From Clostridia bacterium (GTDB taxonomy: Bacteria > Bacillota > Clostridia > Christensenellales > CAG-138): a DNA stretch of 36,534 nucleotides. The stretch covers positions 1-36,534 of the forward strand of contig JAUNBP010000013.1 of NCBI GenBank assembly GCA_030526995.1. The letters are read 5' to 3'. This document shows positions 25,521-33,833 of this stretch, piece after piece. Position 1 is the stretch's first letter. Every line of letters begins with the position of its first letter. The notes below the pieces were generated by a model. That model did no database searches and was not told the origin of the DNA. It worked only from the letters and a program-made list of their open reading frames with translations. The position numbers and the translations under genes are program-made.

Positions 25521-27818
25521 CTACCTTTTCATCTTGGGATCGAATGCATCGCGCAGACCGTCACCCACAAAGTTGAAGCCGAGAACCGTAATCAAGATTA
25601 GGAAGCCCGCAGGTATCCAAATCCACCATGCCGTGTTCATAACGTGCATGTCGGTCGCTTGGTTGATGATGGAGCCCCATGATGCCATCGGGTACTTGAC
25701 GCCGAGGCCCAAGAAGCCCAACGTTGCCTCGGTAAGGATGATTCCGCCGAGACCCATCGTTGCGTTGACTATCAGAAGCGGCATGACGTTTGGCACCAAG
25801 TGCCTGAACACCCTGCGCGTTGTGCGAATTCCCGTGGCTTCGGTTGCAACCATGAAGTCCTGCTCGCGCAGCGACAGTATCTGACCGCGGACAACACGGG
25901 CAATACCCGTCCAGCCGAGGATGCCGATTACCGCCATTAGGAACATGATTCGCGTCCACCCGTCGAAGTTCGCCTCGTCCATGAAGGCGCCGAGGATAAT
26001 GACTATCGGGTAGAAGGGCAGGGAGTTGAACAGGTCAACCACACGCATCAATATCGTATCCACCCAACCTCCGAAGTATCCGGAGAAGCCGCCGACCATA
26101 ACGCCGATTATCAGCTCAAAGAAGATAACGATGAAGCCGACTATCAGGGAGATTCGACCGCCGTACATGAGTCTTGTGATAACGTCCATGCCGTAGATGT
26201 CGGTTCCGAGGAGATGCTCGGAGTCCGGTGCGTTTCTGACGAGCAACAGCTGCGTCGGCTTTGAACACAGTACGTAGTAGTTCTGATTGACTATGTTAAT
26301 CTGCGCTTCCCTCTCATCGCCGTACTGGTCGATAAAGGTGTACTTATATCCGTCGACGCCGGTGCGAACCGCCGCTATCGTTGCAAGCGTAAAGTCGGTC
26401 GTAAGCTCTACGCCATTCTCCGCTGCGCCCATCGTGATGTTGGACACGAGCACCGCTTCATTTCCGTCTTGGTTGATGATTCTCGTATCGTCTCCGTCGA
26501 TGGCAAGCGTGTAGGTCTCGCCGTCATACTCAAAGGATTCCGTCTCGTTGGCTATCGCATCTTCTACGATGGAAACGAAGGCGATGTCGGTGTGCAGGTA
26601 ATCGTACTTGGTCTCGAGCGGGTCGAAGTTGTTGATTACAACTGCAACGTTGTCGCCTGCCTCGTTATAGACCGCAGGCTCGCTGTCGACTATCATTATA
26701 GTGTAGACGCCGCCTTCAAATTCAAAGGTTGCCTCAAACGTTTCGTCCAAAGCCTCCGCCTCGGCAACCGCCGCTGCATATGCCTCGTTGAACGCCGGAG
26801 CAAAGCCCGAGATATCTTCGACGGTGCCTGCAAAGTCTACGAGCACGGTCTCTTCCGTACCGTCGGCTCCGGTCTGCGTCGTCTGAACCTGTCCGTACTG
26901 GAACGCCCTTGTGACCTCAAACAAATCGTTGCCGTTCGGGTCGGTTATCATGTAATCGCCGTCGGCGTCGCCCTTTGTCAAGGTATAGGTGGCGCCCTCA
27001 AGCTCAAAGCTCTCGTTGCCGTTTAGCACTGCCACATTGACCGCAGCATAGAAGTCGGGGTTGGCCTGCAATGCAGATGTCGTTCCTCTGAGTGCGTAGT
27101 ATATCTTGTTGGTAGATATTGCAAACGGTTCGGCATCTTGAACGCTGAACACGGTTTCCATGCGGTTGATTACGTGAACGAGAATCACTTTATCGCCGTA
27201 TTCAAACTCGATATCGGAGCTGTTGCTGTCTACAAAGGCCTGAATTGCTGCAATCATATCGGCATCGGCAGAACTGCCCTCTATTGCCTCAACGGTTCCG
27301 CGAACGGATTTTGCCACATCGGTGCTCATGTAGAACGCTGCCGTGGGCCCTACCGGATCGGGGTCGATAATCACTGCGGTATAGGTCATGTTATTCACGA
27401 GAAAATGAATCTCCTCGCCGAGTTCTACCGCATAGTTGCCGGACTCGTCCCTGTGATGCTGACCCATTTCATAAAGGTAAGCGCTTTCAAAGCCCGAAGG
27501 CAGGCTCTGTCCCTCCGCACGGATTATCCTCGGCATCATATTGTACTGAGCCTGAGCATAGTTCTTGGACTCCTCGGAGACCGTGGTGAACTTCTGGTCT
27601 ATCTTGTAGGGGGAGAACAGCGGGCCTACAAAGGCAAACAGGAACATGGTTAAAAGGATGCAGAAACCCACGATTGCGAGCTTGTTGCGAATGAACCTTT
27701 TGAATACCATCATTGCAGGGGACAGTACCTTCACTCGGCGTGCATCGTCAAGTTTCATCTGCTCCGGCTCGTTATCACCGGTCTGCTCCGCTTTGTATAA
27801 TTTGCGAATTTTCAACAT
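25521..27818 (-). CDS. oppC: Oligopeptide ABC transporter permease OppC with giant extracytoplasmic insertion
   Basis: 765 aa, against about 300 for usual OppC. A cytosolic N-terminus and TM1 (about 46-68) are followed by about 465 extracytoplasmic residues (70-535). The normal permease core comes after: HLLGTDIYGMDVITRLMYGG, five more helices and the EAA loop (VATEATGIRTTRRVFRHLVP). The insertion contains diverged modules with the pattern ESFEYDGETYTLAIDGDD...DGNEAVLVSN near 258-306, 356-397 and 414-462, and perhaps two more. The transport role follows from the operon; the function of the insertion is unknown. Confidence 0.93.
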   Translation of the reverse strand: MLKIRKLYKAEQTGDNEPEQMKLDDARRVKVLSPAMMVFKRFIRNKLAIVGFCILLTMFLFAFVGPLFSPYKIDQKFTTVSEESKNYAQAQYNMMPRIIRAEGQSLPSGFESAYLYEMGQHHRDESGNYAVELGEEIHFLVNNMTYTAVIIDPDPVGPTAAFYMSTDVAKSVRGTVEAIEGSSADADMIAAIQAFVDSNSSDIEFEYGDKVILVHVINRMETVFSVQDAEPFAISTNKIYYALRGTTSALQANPDFYAAVNVAVLNGNESFELEGATYTLTKGDADGDYMITDPNGNDLFEVTRAFQYGQVQTTQTGADGTEETVLVDFAGTVEDISGFAPAFNEAYAAAVAEAEALDETFEATFEFEGGVYTIMIVDSEPAVYNEAGDNVAVVINNFDPLETKYDYLHTDIAFVSIVEDAIANETESFEYDGETYTLAIDGDDTRIINQDGNEAVLVSNITMGAAENGVELTTDFTLATIAAVRTGVDGYKYTFIDQYGDEREAQINIVNQNYYVLCSKPTQLLLVRNAPDSEHLLGTDIYGMDVITRLMYGGRISLIVGFIVIFFELIIGVMVGGFSGYFGGWVDTILMRVVDLFNSLPFYPIVIILGAFMDEANFDGWTRIMFLMAVIGILGWTGIARVVRGQILSLREQDFMVATEATGIRTTRRVFRHLVPNVMPLLIVNATMGLGGIILTEATLGFLGLGVKYPMASWGSIINQATDMHVMNTAWWIWIPAGFLILITVLGFNFVGDGLRDAFDPKMKR

Positions 27819-27830
27819 GGTACCACCTCC

Positions 27831-28820
27831 TTAGTTGACGCGAACGCGTGGGTCTGCTACTGCGTACAGTATGTCCGCAATAATCAAACTGACCTGCGTT
27901 AGCACCATCATAAATACGGAATAGAACATTGAGAATGGGATGTCGCCCACTATCATAGCATCATAGGCTATCTTTCCTATTCCGGGGATTCCGAAAATAG
28001 TTTCCGTAATCATCGCGCCTCCGAACATGCCCGGCAGCAGATAACTCATATAGGATATCAACGGAATCAGGGTATTGCGGAATGCGTGCTTGTTAATGAC
28101 CTTCTTTTCCGGGAGGCCCTTTGCACGCGCCGTGCGGATGTAATCCGCATTCAAAACTTCAAGCATGTTTGTACGGGTATAACGCATCAAACCGCCGACT
28201 GACAACATTGCCAGCGTAATTACCGGTAACACCAAGTGATATGCAACATCAACAATCTTTTCAAATGTGTTCATGTATAGGAAGGTGTTGCCGTATATGC
28301 CGACAAATGGGAATATACCCAGCTTGACGGCGAATACATAGCGTAAGAGCGTTGCCAAATAGAATGTTGGCAGCGAAATACAGGCGAGGGCAAAGACCGT
28401 TACTGCATAGTCGGTTTTGCTGTACTGCTTTCGTGCCGCAAGTATTCCAAGCGGGATACAGGTCACCATTTGGAATACGTAGGTGATGATGTTCATGAGA
28501 ACCGACCACCAGATAACCTCGGCAAACTTCTGCGTAACCGGAATTGCATATGCCCAAGAGTTGCCGAAGTTGCCTCCGAGGGCATTCCAAAGCCAAATGA
28601 AGTAGCCCTTTATAATGCCGGAGTCGAGACCGTATGAATGTTCTAACTGCGCCAACGCTTCCTCGAAGTTGATTCTGCCCAGAGAACCCGCAGCGAGCTG
28701 ACGCGCCATCTTTTCAACGTAAGAGGCGGGCAGGCAGCGAATGACGGTATAGACTACCATCGCTCCCATGACTATTATAAGAAGACCCAACAGGATTCTT
28801 CTAACAAGAAATTTCCACAT
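27831..28820 (-). CDS. oppB: Oligopeptide ABC transporter permease OppB
   Basis: 329 aa with six predicted helices. The N-terminus MWKFLVRRILLGLLIIVMGA and the EAA loop ADYIRTARAKGLPEKKVINK are those of the DppB/OppB family. Length is close to normal, in contrast to OppC. It lies between oppA and oppC; a strong hairpin in the 128-bp gap before it may lower its expression relative to oppA. Confidence 0.95.
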   Translation of the reverse strand: MWKFLVRRILLGLLIIVMGAMVVYTVIRCLPASYVEKMARQLAAGSLGRINFEEALAQLEHSYGLDSGIIKGYFIWLWNALGGNFGNSWAYAIPVTQKFAEVIWWSVLMNIITYVFQMVTCIPLGILAARKQYSKTDYAVTVFALACISLPTFYLATLLRYVFAVKLGIFPFVGIYGNTFLYMNTFEKIVDVAYHLVLPVITLAMLSVGGLMRYTRTNMLEVLNADYIRTARAKGLPEKKVINKHAFRNTLIPLISYMSYLLPGMFGGAMITETIFGIPGIGKIAYDAMIVGDIPFSMFYSVFMMVLTQVSLIIADILYAVADPRVRVN

Positions 28821-28870
28821 GTATGAACCCCCTAAAGGATGACAGACTTGCTGTCAAAGATTTTTATAAG

Positions 28871-28903
28871 GGGTTGAGCCCACCCATGAGGTGGGCCCAA
28901 CCC
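28871..28903 (-). promoter_or_regulatory. Strong hairpin in the oppA-oppB spacer
   Basis: 14-bp stem (GGGTTGGGCCCACC / GGTGGGCTCAACCC on the minus strand, one G-U) with a 5-nt loop, 45 bp after the oppA stop. It has no T run after it, so it is more likely an RNA-stabilising or partial-attenuation element than a full terminator. A second small stem (TGACAG / CTGTCA, 28840-28856) lies between it and oppB. Confidence 0.65.
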
Positions 28904-28948
28904 AAATGCCCTAATTATTATTTACTGAGTAAATGAGGTACATCTCGC

Positions 28949-31471
28949 TTAGTTCATTTCGAGTAGCTCGATGTCGTTCATCCAACCCCAGAATGTCGTA
29001 ATATCGGGGGTAAGGGTATCGATGTTGATACGCTCGGTGCTGAACACGATGCAGTTCTGGCGCTGATATGCCGGAATTTCAACCGCCCAATCAATGATGA
29101 TATCCAAGCACTGCTTGTAAACGGTCTTTCTGTAGCTCTGGTCATCAGAGTTACGGGCTGCAACGATGAGTTCGTCGAGCTGTGCATCACGGATGTGATA
29201 GTGGTTGGAATCGGAACCGCCTTCGCCAACAACGCCGGAGCTATGATAGACCTGATACATATCCGGGTCAATCGTGGAACCCCACGCTGCGCACCAGAGG
29301 TCCTGGGTGCCTGCGTCGAGTGCATCCCACAGAACGTTGGAGTCTGCCGGGTCGGTGATGGTCAGTTCGATGCCGATGGCTGCAAGAGCCTGCTGGCCGA
29401 ACATCAATACGTCGTAGGACGGGTGGTCGCCTGCGCCGTCTGCCGGAATGATTACGTTAAAGGTAGTTCTTCCGCCTTCGGGTGCTGCCGTTACCATGCC
29501 GTTTTCAACGGTGTAGCCTGCTGCTTCGAACCAAGTCAATGCGCCTGCTGCTGCAGCTGCATATCTCTCTTCTGCAGTCATTTCCGCAGTGTACAGAGCG
29601 TTGCCGCTTGCATCAACGGAGAATGCTTCCTGATAGCCCTCGTCGGACGGCTGCGGTGCTGCCCAAGAGGTGTTGGAAATCGGGTACTGAATGACAGCCG
29701 CCGCATCGCCGTAGTAGGAGTCATACGCAACGTCACGGTAGACCGCGAGAACCGTTGCAAGACCCTTACGGAGAGCCTTGGATGCATCGGATGCCGGCTC
29801 GCCGCCGATGTTGACGGTGTCGGCGTTCATGCCGATGTAGCCGTAGCCGAGGTTGTCAACCATCGAGGTCGTGATGACGTCGCCGGTGACTTCGCCGTTG
29901 CTGTTGTAACCCGCAACTTCTTCGAAACGGGTCTTGCTGCCGGTGAGTTCGCCCGCATCGGCATCGCCGGTTACGAGGGAGGTTGCTACGTCAGCAGATG
30001 CAATTTCTCTGAACAGAACGTTTGCAATCTTCGGGCAGCCCTTATAGTAGTAGGGGTTTGCTTCGAAGGTGACGACCTTGTTCTCATAGGAAACGAACTT
30101 GTAGGGGCCTGCGCCCAGAGGCTGATCAATCAACGCCTGCTGCTTGCTGAGGTCGCCAAAGTCGAAACCGAACATGTTGTTCTCATAGTCATACTTCTCA
30201 ACATCGCCGTAGTAGTGCAGCGGTGTGATGGACAGACCCAAGATCGAGTAGACAGCGGGTGCGCTGTAGCCGTTAACCACAACCTGTACGGTGTAGTCGT
30301 CAATCTTGGTGATACCGGAGATGTTCGGCACGCCTTGGCCGCCCATGGCTTCGTCCTGAGAGCCGTACTGGAGGATGAATGCCGAGTCAACGGTGCCATG
30401 CACGTCGGTGCCGTCGGCTGCTTCAGCTGCCCAGTATGCATCGGGGTCGCCGCCGTAGGTTGCGTATGCAATTGCATACCACTCTTCGGTGGTCGGATAT
30501 ACGCCGTTTGCGAGGTCGTAGGATGCGCCTGCTGCGTCATACCAGAGGCCGTCATCGGCAAAGCCGTCTGCAAAGCCCCATGCCCACATACCGAATGCTA
30601 CGGAGAGTTCCGGAGTTGCAGTCAGGGTCGCTGCATCTACGCCGACCGCTGCTTCTGCATAGGAAGCCGCATAGGTCGTAACGCAGTAATCTGCAATCGC
30701 CTGCAGGTCAGCCTTCCACTCTTCAGCCATCATTGCCCAGTAGGCATTGTACTGCTCTTCGGTGTAGACTTCGTTCTCGACATAGCCCTGATCGCCTGCC
30801 GCATACATTGCTTCAACAATCGCTGCATACTTTACATAGACTTCGTCGGAGGTCTGCGTCTGATAGTTCTGCAGGCCTACGATGTCATAGGAGCTGAGCG
30901 TCGTGGAACCAACGTAGGAAGGATCCAAGTAGGTGTAGTAGGTGAAGATTACGTCGTCCGCGGTTACATGTACGCCGTCGGAGAAGTAGAGGTCTTCACG
31001 GAGAGTTGCCGTGTACGTGGTCGTGTTGGTTGCCTCGTCATAGTTGACGGACAGGTTTGCAGGACCGGTGTACAGGTAGTCGGTGCCGTTGTAGTTGACA
31101 ACTTCGCCCTCAATCGCATTGAAGATGATGCCGCCCATACGGTCGGTGGTCATGAGGCCAAGCTGCGTCATGCTTGCGACGTCTTGGTCATAGCCGGTGT
31201 CCGCATAATAGGGGCTGAACTTCCCGGAGAAGGGGCTGTAGGCAACTACCAACGGAGTGTCGATTGTCGGAGCGGTCGGAAGTGCCGGTTCGGGTTCTTC
31301 CGTGGGCTCTTCCGGTTCGTCCGAGGGTTCCACTACGGGATCGTCAGACTCTTCGACCGGCGCTACCGTTGCTTCGCCTTCGGGGTCATCTTCGGTCTTG
31401 CAGGCTACTGCCATGGACAGCACCAGAGCCAAAACCAACAGAATTGCCAGAATCTTTCTCATTTTTGTCAT
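28949..31471 (-). CDS. oppA: Oligopeptide-binding lipoprotein OppA, expanded
   Basis: 840 aa (family 500-600). A signal peptide with lipobox AVAC puts the lipidated cysteine at C24. An acidic, proline-rich linker follows to about residue 65 (EPSDEPEEPTEEPEP). SBP_bac_5 features include FSDGVHVTADDVIFTYYTYL (about 163-182), PLGAGPYKFVSYE and NPYYYKG. An Ala/Tyr/Asp-rich stretch at about 205-380 is additional to the usual fold. The ATG at 31471 has AGGAGG 8 nt upstream. A consensus promoter drives it. It presumably captures extracellular peptides for OppBCDF. Confidence 0.95.
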   Translation of the reverse strand: MTKMRKILAILLVLALVLSMAVACKTEDDPEGEATVAPVEESDDPVVEPSDEPEEPTEEPEPALPTAPTIDTPLVVAYSPFSGKFSPYYADTGYDQDVASMTQLGLMTTDRMGGIIFNAIEGEVVNYNGTDYLYTGPANLSVNYDEATNTTTYTATLREDLYFSDGVHVTADDVIFTYYTYLDPSYVGSTTLSSYDIVGLQNYQTQTSDEVYVKYAAIVEAMYAAGDQGYVENEVYTEEQYNAYWAMMAEEWKADLQAIADYCVTTYAASYAEAAVGVDAATLTATPELSVAFGMWAWGFADGFADDGLWYDAAGASYDLANGVYPTTEEWYAIAYATYGGDPDAYWAAEAADGTDVHGTVDSAFILQYGSQDEAMGGQGVPNISGITKIDDYTVQVVVNGYSAPAVYSILGLSITPLHYYGDVEKYDYENNMFGFDFGDLSKQQALIDQPLGAGPYKFVSYENKVVTFEANPYYYKGCPKIANVLFREIASADVATSLVTGDADAGELTGSKTRFEEVAGYNSNGEVTGDVITTSMVDNLGYGYIGMNADTVNIGGEPASDASKALRKGLATVLAVYRDVAYDSYYGDAAAVIQYPISNTSWAAPQPSDEGYQEAFSVDASGNALYTAEMTAEERYAAAAAGALTWFEAAGYTVENGMVTAAPEGGRTTFNVIIPADGAGDHPSYDVLMFGQQALAAIGIELTITDPADSNVLWDALDAGTQDLWCAAWGSTIDPDMYQVYHSSGVVGEGGSDSNHYHIRDAQLDELIVAARNSDDQSYRKTVYKQCLDIIIDWAVEIPAYQRQNCIVFSTERINIDTLTPDITTFWGWMNDIELLEMN

Positions 31472-31522
31472 TTTGTATTCCTCCTGTTTTTATTTTTGTC
31501 TTGTGTATGAGAATACTCGTTA

Positions 31523-31551
31523 ATTATAAGCGATAAAAACGCTCTTGTCAA
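31523..31551 (-). promoter_or_regulatory. oppA: Consensus sigma-A promoter of oppA
   Basis: Perfect TTGACA (31551-31546), a 17-bp spacer and perfect TATAAT (31528-31523). A 12/12 match predicts strong expression. Start is expected near 31516, giving a leader of about 45 nt. Confidence 0.85.
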
Positions 31552-31608
31552 TCATTTGTCGCAAAATTGTATATAAAAATAAAAATTCACATTCCTGTGC
31601 ATAAATTT

Positions 31609-32178
31609 TCACCGTTTTTTCACGGCATCATTCGGTATCAACTCGGTCTTTAGCGATTTTAGCTTTTTGAATATGAAAAAGCTTATGCAGCTCACAATCG
31701 GCGTATTTATCGAAAAAATCGCATCCTCTATCATATATTTTTCGCCCTCGAAAATCCAAAAACAGACATAGCCTACGATGGAAGCCGCAGTGATTATGAG
31801 AAGTCCGAGCGCCGAGTGCTCCACTCTCGAAATACTGTGTGCATATTTTATGCGTTCCATGGGCTCGATTTTTCGGGGAAACGCAACACCTCCCATAATC
31901 ATATATGCGAGCGGGAAGAGATTTAGCATCATTATCGCCGCAACGTAGAGCGATCTGCTCGCACTGTGCTCTATGACCATGGCAACCGCCGCCAAAGCCA
32001 CAGCCGCAATTCCGAGCCAGCGAACGAGCTTTAGGGTTTTTAGCGCTTCAGCCTCGTCGTTTTGAATTTGAACGTATTTGCCGATATAGCGTATTTTCTG
32101 CTTTGCCCTGCCGTTTGCGCCCACGTAGGGTATCGTTTCGTAATCTTCCGTGTATCTGTATCGCTTGCTTACTTGCAT
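31609..32178 (-). CDS. Predicted four-helix membrane protein of unknown function
   Basis: 189 aa. The N-terminal 50 residues are soluble and polar (KRYRYTEDYETIPYVGANGR, KQKIRYIGKYVQIQN). Four hydrophobic segments follow, roughly 51-70, 76-96, 120-140 and 150-168, in two pairs separated by a basic loop (AFPRKIEPMERIKYAHSISR). The C-terminus is basic. No family recognised. It has a GGAGG SD, its own promoter at 32200-32229, and a weak stem plus A/T-rich tract after its stop. It is divergent from the aminopeptidase. Confidence 0.8.
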   Translation of the reverse strand: MQVSKRYRYTEDYETIPYVGANGRAKQKIRYIGKYVQIQNDEAEALKTLKLVRWLGIAAVALAAVAMVIEHSASRSLYVAAIMMLNLFPLAYMIMGGVAFPRKIEPMERIKYAHSISRVEHSALGLLIITAASIVGYVCFWIFEGEKYMIEDAIFSINTPIVSCISFFIFKKLKSLKTELIPNDAVKKR

Positions 32179-32199
32179 GGTGCCTCCTTGCCTTTTCAG

Positions 32200-32229
32200 A
32201 TTATATTATCATGATTCGCTTGATTTGAA
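32200..32229 (-). promoter_or_regulatory. Promoter of the four-helix membrane protein
   Basis: Minus strand TTCAAA (32229-32224), an 18-bp spacer and perfect TATAAT (32205-32200), 22 bp before the gene. It overlaps the divergent aminopeptidase promoter. Confidence 0.5.
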
Positions 32230-32249
32230 CAGCCCCAATGTGCTATATT
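32220..32249 (+). promoter_or_regulatory. Promoter of the M29 aminopeptidase
   Basis: TTGATT (32220-32225), an 18-bp spacer and TATATT (32244-32249) preceded by TGC (extended -10). Its -35 box overlaps the -35 region of the opposing promoter, so the two may compete. Confidence 0.5.
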
Positions 32250-32280
32250 CTTTTCATAAAATTCTAAGGAGGTCAACTCT

Positions 32281-33399
32281 ATGTTCGATCCGCGCATCAT
32301 TAAGCTCGCAAGCGGGCTTGTCAACTTCTCCTGCAAGCTGCAGAGGGGAGAAAACGTTCTTATTGAAAGCATCGGCGGCAACGACGACCTTGTCCGCGCC
32401 CTCGTAAAGGAGGTCTACCGCGCAGGCGGCAATCCCTTCCTCTGGCTCTCCGACAAGGCCTTTGACCGTGAGCTTTTAATGGGCTGCAACGAGGAGCAGC
32501 TCAAGCTCCGTGCCGAGGTGGACGCAGCCCTCATGTCCCGTATGCACGCCTACATCGGCGTCCGGGGCGGCTTTAACGCCTCGGAAACCTCCGACGTTCC
32601 TTCTGAAAAGATGAACGCCTACATGAAGCACTACTGGACGCCCGTCCACGGGCAGATTCGAGTGCCCAAGACTAAGTGGGTCATCCTCCGCTACCCCACC
32701 CCCGCCATGGCGCAGATGGCAAGCATGAGCACCGAGGCCTTTGAGGACTACTACTTCAACGTCTGCTGCCTCGACTACTCCAAGATGGACAAAGCTATGG
32801 ACTCGCTCAAGGCCCTTATGGAGCGCACCGACAGGGTTAGGCTCTTGGGCCCCGACGACACCGACCTCACCTTCTCCATTAAAAACATGCCCGCAATCAA
32901 ATGCGCAGGCGAACTGAACATCCCCGACGGCGAGATATACTCCGCCCCCGTGAAAAACAGCGTCAACGGCGTCATCCACTACAACACGCCCTCGATTCAG
33001 GGCGGCTTCACCTACGAAAACATCCGCCTCGTCTTTAAGGACGGCAAGATAATCGAAGCCACCGCCAACGACACAGAGCGCATCAACAAGCAGCTCGATA
33101 TCGACGAGGGCGCACGCTATGTGGGCGAGTTTGCCATAGGCGTCAACCCCTACATCACCGCCCCGATGAAGGACACGCTCTTCGACGAGAAGATTTGCGG
33201 CTCTATCCACTTCACGCCCGGCTCCTGCTACGACGACTGCAACAACGGCAACCGCTCCTCGCAGCACTGGGACATTGTCCTTATCCAAACCCCCGAATAC
33301 GGCGGCGGCGAGATTTACTTCGACGGCGTTCTCATCCGCAAGGACGGCAGGTTCGTCCTCCCCGAGCTAATGGGCCTCAACCCCGAGAATTTGGTGTAG
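32281..33399 (+). CDS. M29-family metallo-aminopeptidase (AmpS/PepS type)
   Basis: 372 aa. Probable two-metal aminopeptidase acting on small peptides in the cytosol. Likely ligands by family comparison: E218 (DGEIYSAP), E283 (VGEFAIGVNP), H310 (SIHFTPGSCY), H329 and D331 (HWD). It is some 40 residues shorter than typical AmpS. An AAGGAGG SD is 8 nt before the ATG. Codon use is strongly C-ending (GCC, CTC, CGC, TAC), unlike the ribosomal genes around. Proximity to opp suggests a peptide-breakdown role. Confidence 0.9.
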   Translation: MFDPRIIKLASGLVNFSCKLQRGENVLIESIGGNDDLVRALVKEVYRAGGNPFLWLSDKAFDRELLMGCNEEQLKLRAEVDAALMSRMHAYIGVRGGFNASETSDVPSEKMNAYMKHYWTPVHGQIRVPKTKWVILRYPTPAMAQMASMSTEAFEDYYFNVCCLDYSKMDKAMDSLKALMERTDRVRLLGPDDTDLTFSIKNMPAIKCAGELNIPDGEIYSAPVKNSVNGVIHYNTPSIQGGFTYENIRLVFKDGKIIEATANDTERINKQLDIDEGARYVGEFAIGVNPYITAPMKDTLFDEKICGSIHFTPGSCYDDCNNGNRSSQHWDIVLIQTPEYGGGEIYFDGVLIRKDGRFVLPELMGLNPENLV

Positions 33400-33412
33400 G
33401 GGAAAGGGTACC

Positions 33413-33531
33413 CTACTTTCCTTTCGGACGCGAAAGGAAAGTAGCAAAGGAAAGCGAAAAAGGGGACAAAATAAATCCATAACATGAGGCTGAATTGCCC
33501 CGATTTGCCATGTACCGGATGGCAAATCGGG
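33413..33531 (+). repeat. Two-hairpin intergenic element, copy 1
   Basis: Stem 1 is a perfect 14-bp inverted repeat (CTACTTTCCTTTCG / CGAAAGGAAAGTAG, GACG loop, 33413-33444), followed by CAAAGGAAAGCG. Stem 2 is a perfect 13-bp inverted repeat (CCCGATTTGCCAT / ATGGCAAATCGGG, 33499-33531). The same layout with changed but still paired bases is found at 33834-33948. Confidence 0.75.
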
Positions 33532-33538
33532 AGTTTTT
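33499..33538 (+). terminator. Terminator of the aminopeptidase gene
   Basis: The 13-bp stem 2 of the repeat element is followed by AGTTTTT on the plus strand, about 100 bp past the aminopeptidase stop, and can act as an intrinsic terminator. Confidence 0.7.
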
Positions 33539-33543
33539 CATAA

Positions 33544-33662
33544 AGAACGGCTACAAAGCCACGCCGTTCTATCCACCATGTGCTGCAAGCACACTTCACT
33601 CGGCGAAGCCGAACTTCTCTTGCCCTTTAGGGCAAACTTCACGTGCTGCAAGCACACTTCAC
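33544..33662 (+). repeat. Array of short hairpins separated by ACTTCAC
   Basis: After a 7-bp inverted repeat (AGAACGG / CCGTTCT, 33544-33570) come four short stems: GTGCT-GCA-AGCAC (33580-33592), TCGGC-GAA-GCCGA (33600-33612), TTGCCC-TTTA-GGGCAA (33620-33635) and GTGCT-GCA-AGCAC again (33643-33655). Each is followed by ACTTCAC or ACTTCTC. The stems differ while the linkers stay the same. No coding frame of interest covers the region. Confidence 0.75.
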
Positions 33663-33680
33663 TGAAAAAAGTCGCAGCTC

Positions 33681-33746
33681 TGCGGCGAGAAAAACTGCGG
33701 CTCTATTCACTTCACGCACGGCTCCTGCTACGACGACTGCAACAAC
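33681..33746 (+). pseudogene. Duplicated fragment of the M29 aminopeptidase gene
   Basis: 59 of 66 bases match 33181-33246 of the aminopeptidase gene at an exact 500-bp offset, covering the codons for the ligand-bearing GSIHFTPGSCYDDCNN segment (here His311-equivalent context reads GSIHFTHGSCYDDCNN). Flanking sequence is unrelated, so it is a remnant and not a gene. The remaining DNA to 33833 shows only a small stem near 33762-33778 and A/T-rich sequence. Confidence 0.8.
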
Positions 33747-33833
33747 AGGCGCCGTCACAACCTCCCCCGGGGTGTTGAGTATTACGGTTGCGGGGACGAT
33801 TGGATAACTGATTGATTATTTGTTTTATTTTAT

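Noticed and set aside
28871-28903. Intrinsic terminator after oppA
   Set aside because: The stem is strong but followed by CTTATAAAAATC, with no T run; recorded instead as a spacer hairpin.
29195-31510. 771-codon plus-strand open frame opposite oppA
   Set aside because: It mirrors the whole oppA gene; composition (Cys/Val/Arg-rich) is that of an antisense frame, there is no SD, and oppA itself has a lipobox, family motifs and a consensus promoter.
32476-33288. 270-codon minus-strand frame opposite the aminopeptidase
   Set aside because: It is produced by the C-ending codon bias of the sense gene, which has all metal ligands and a good SD.
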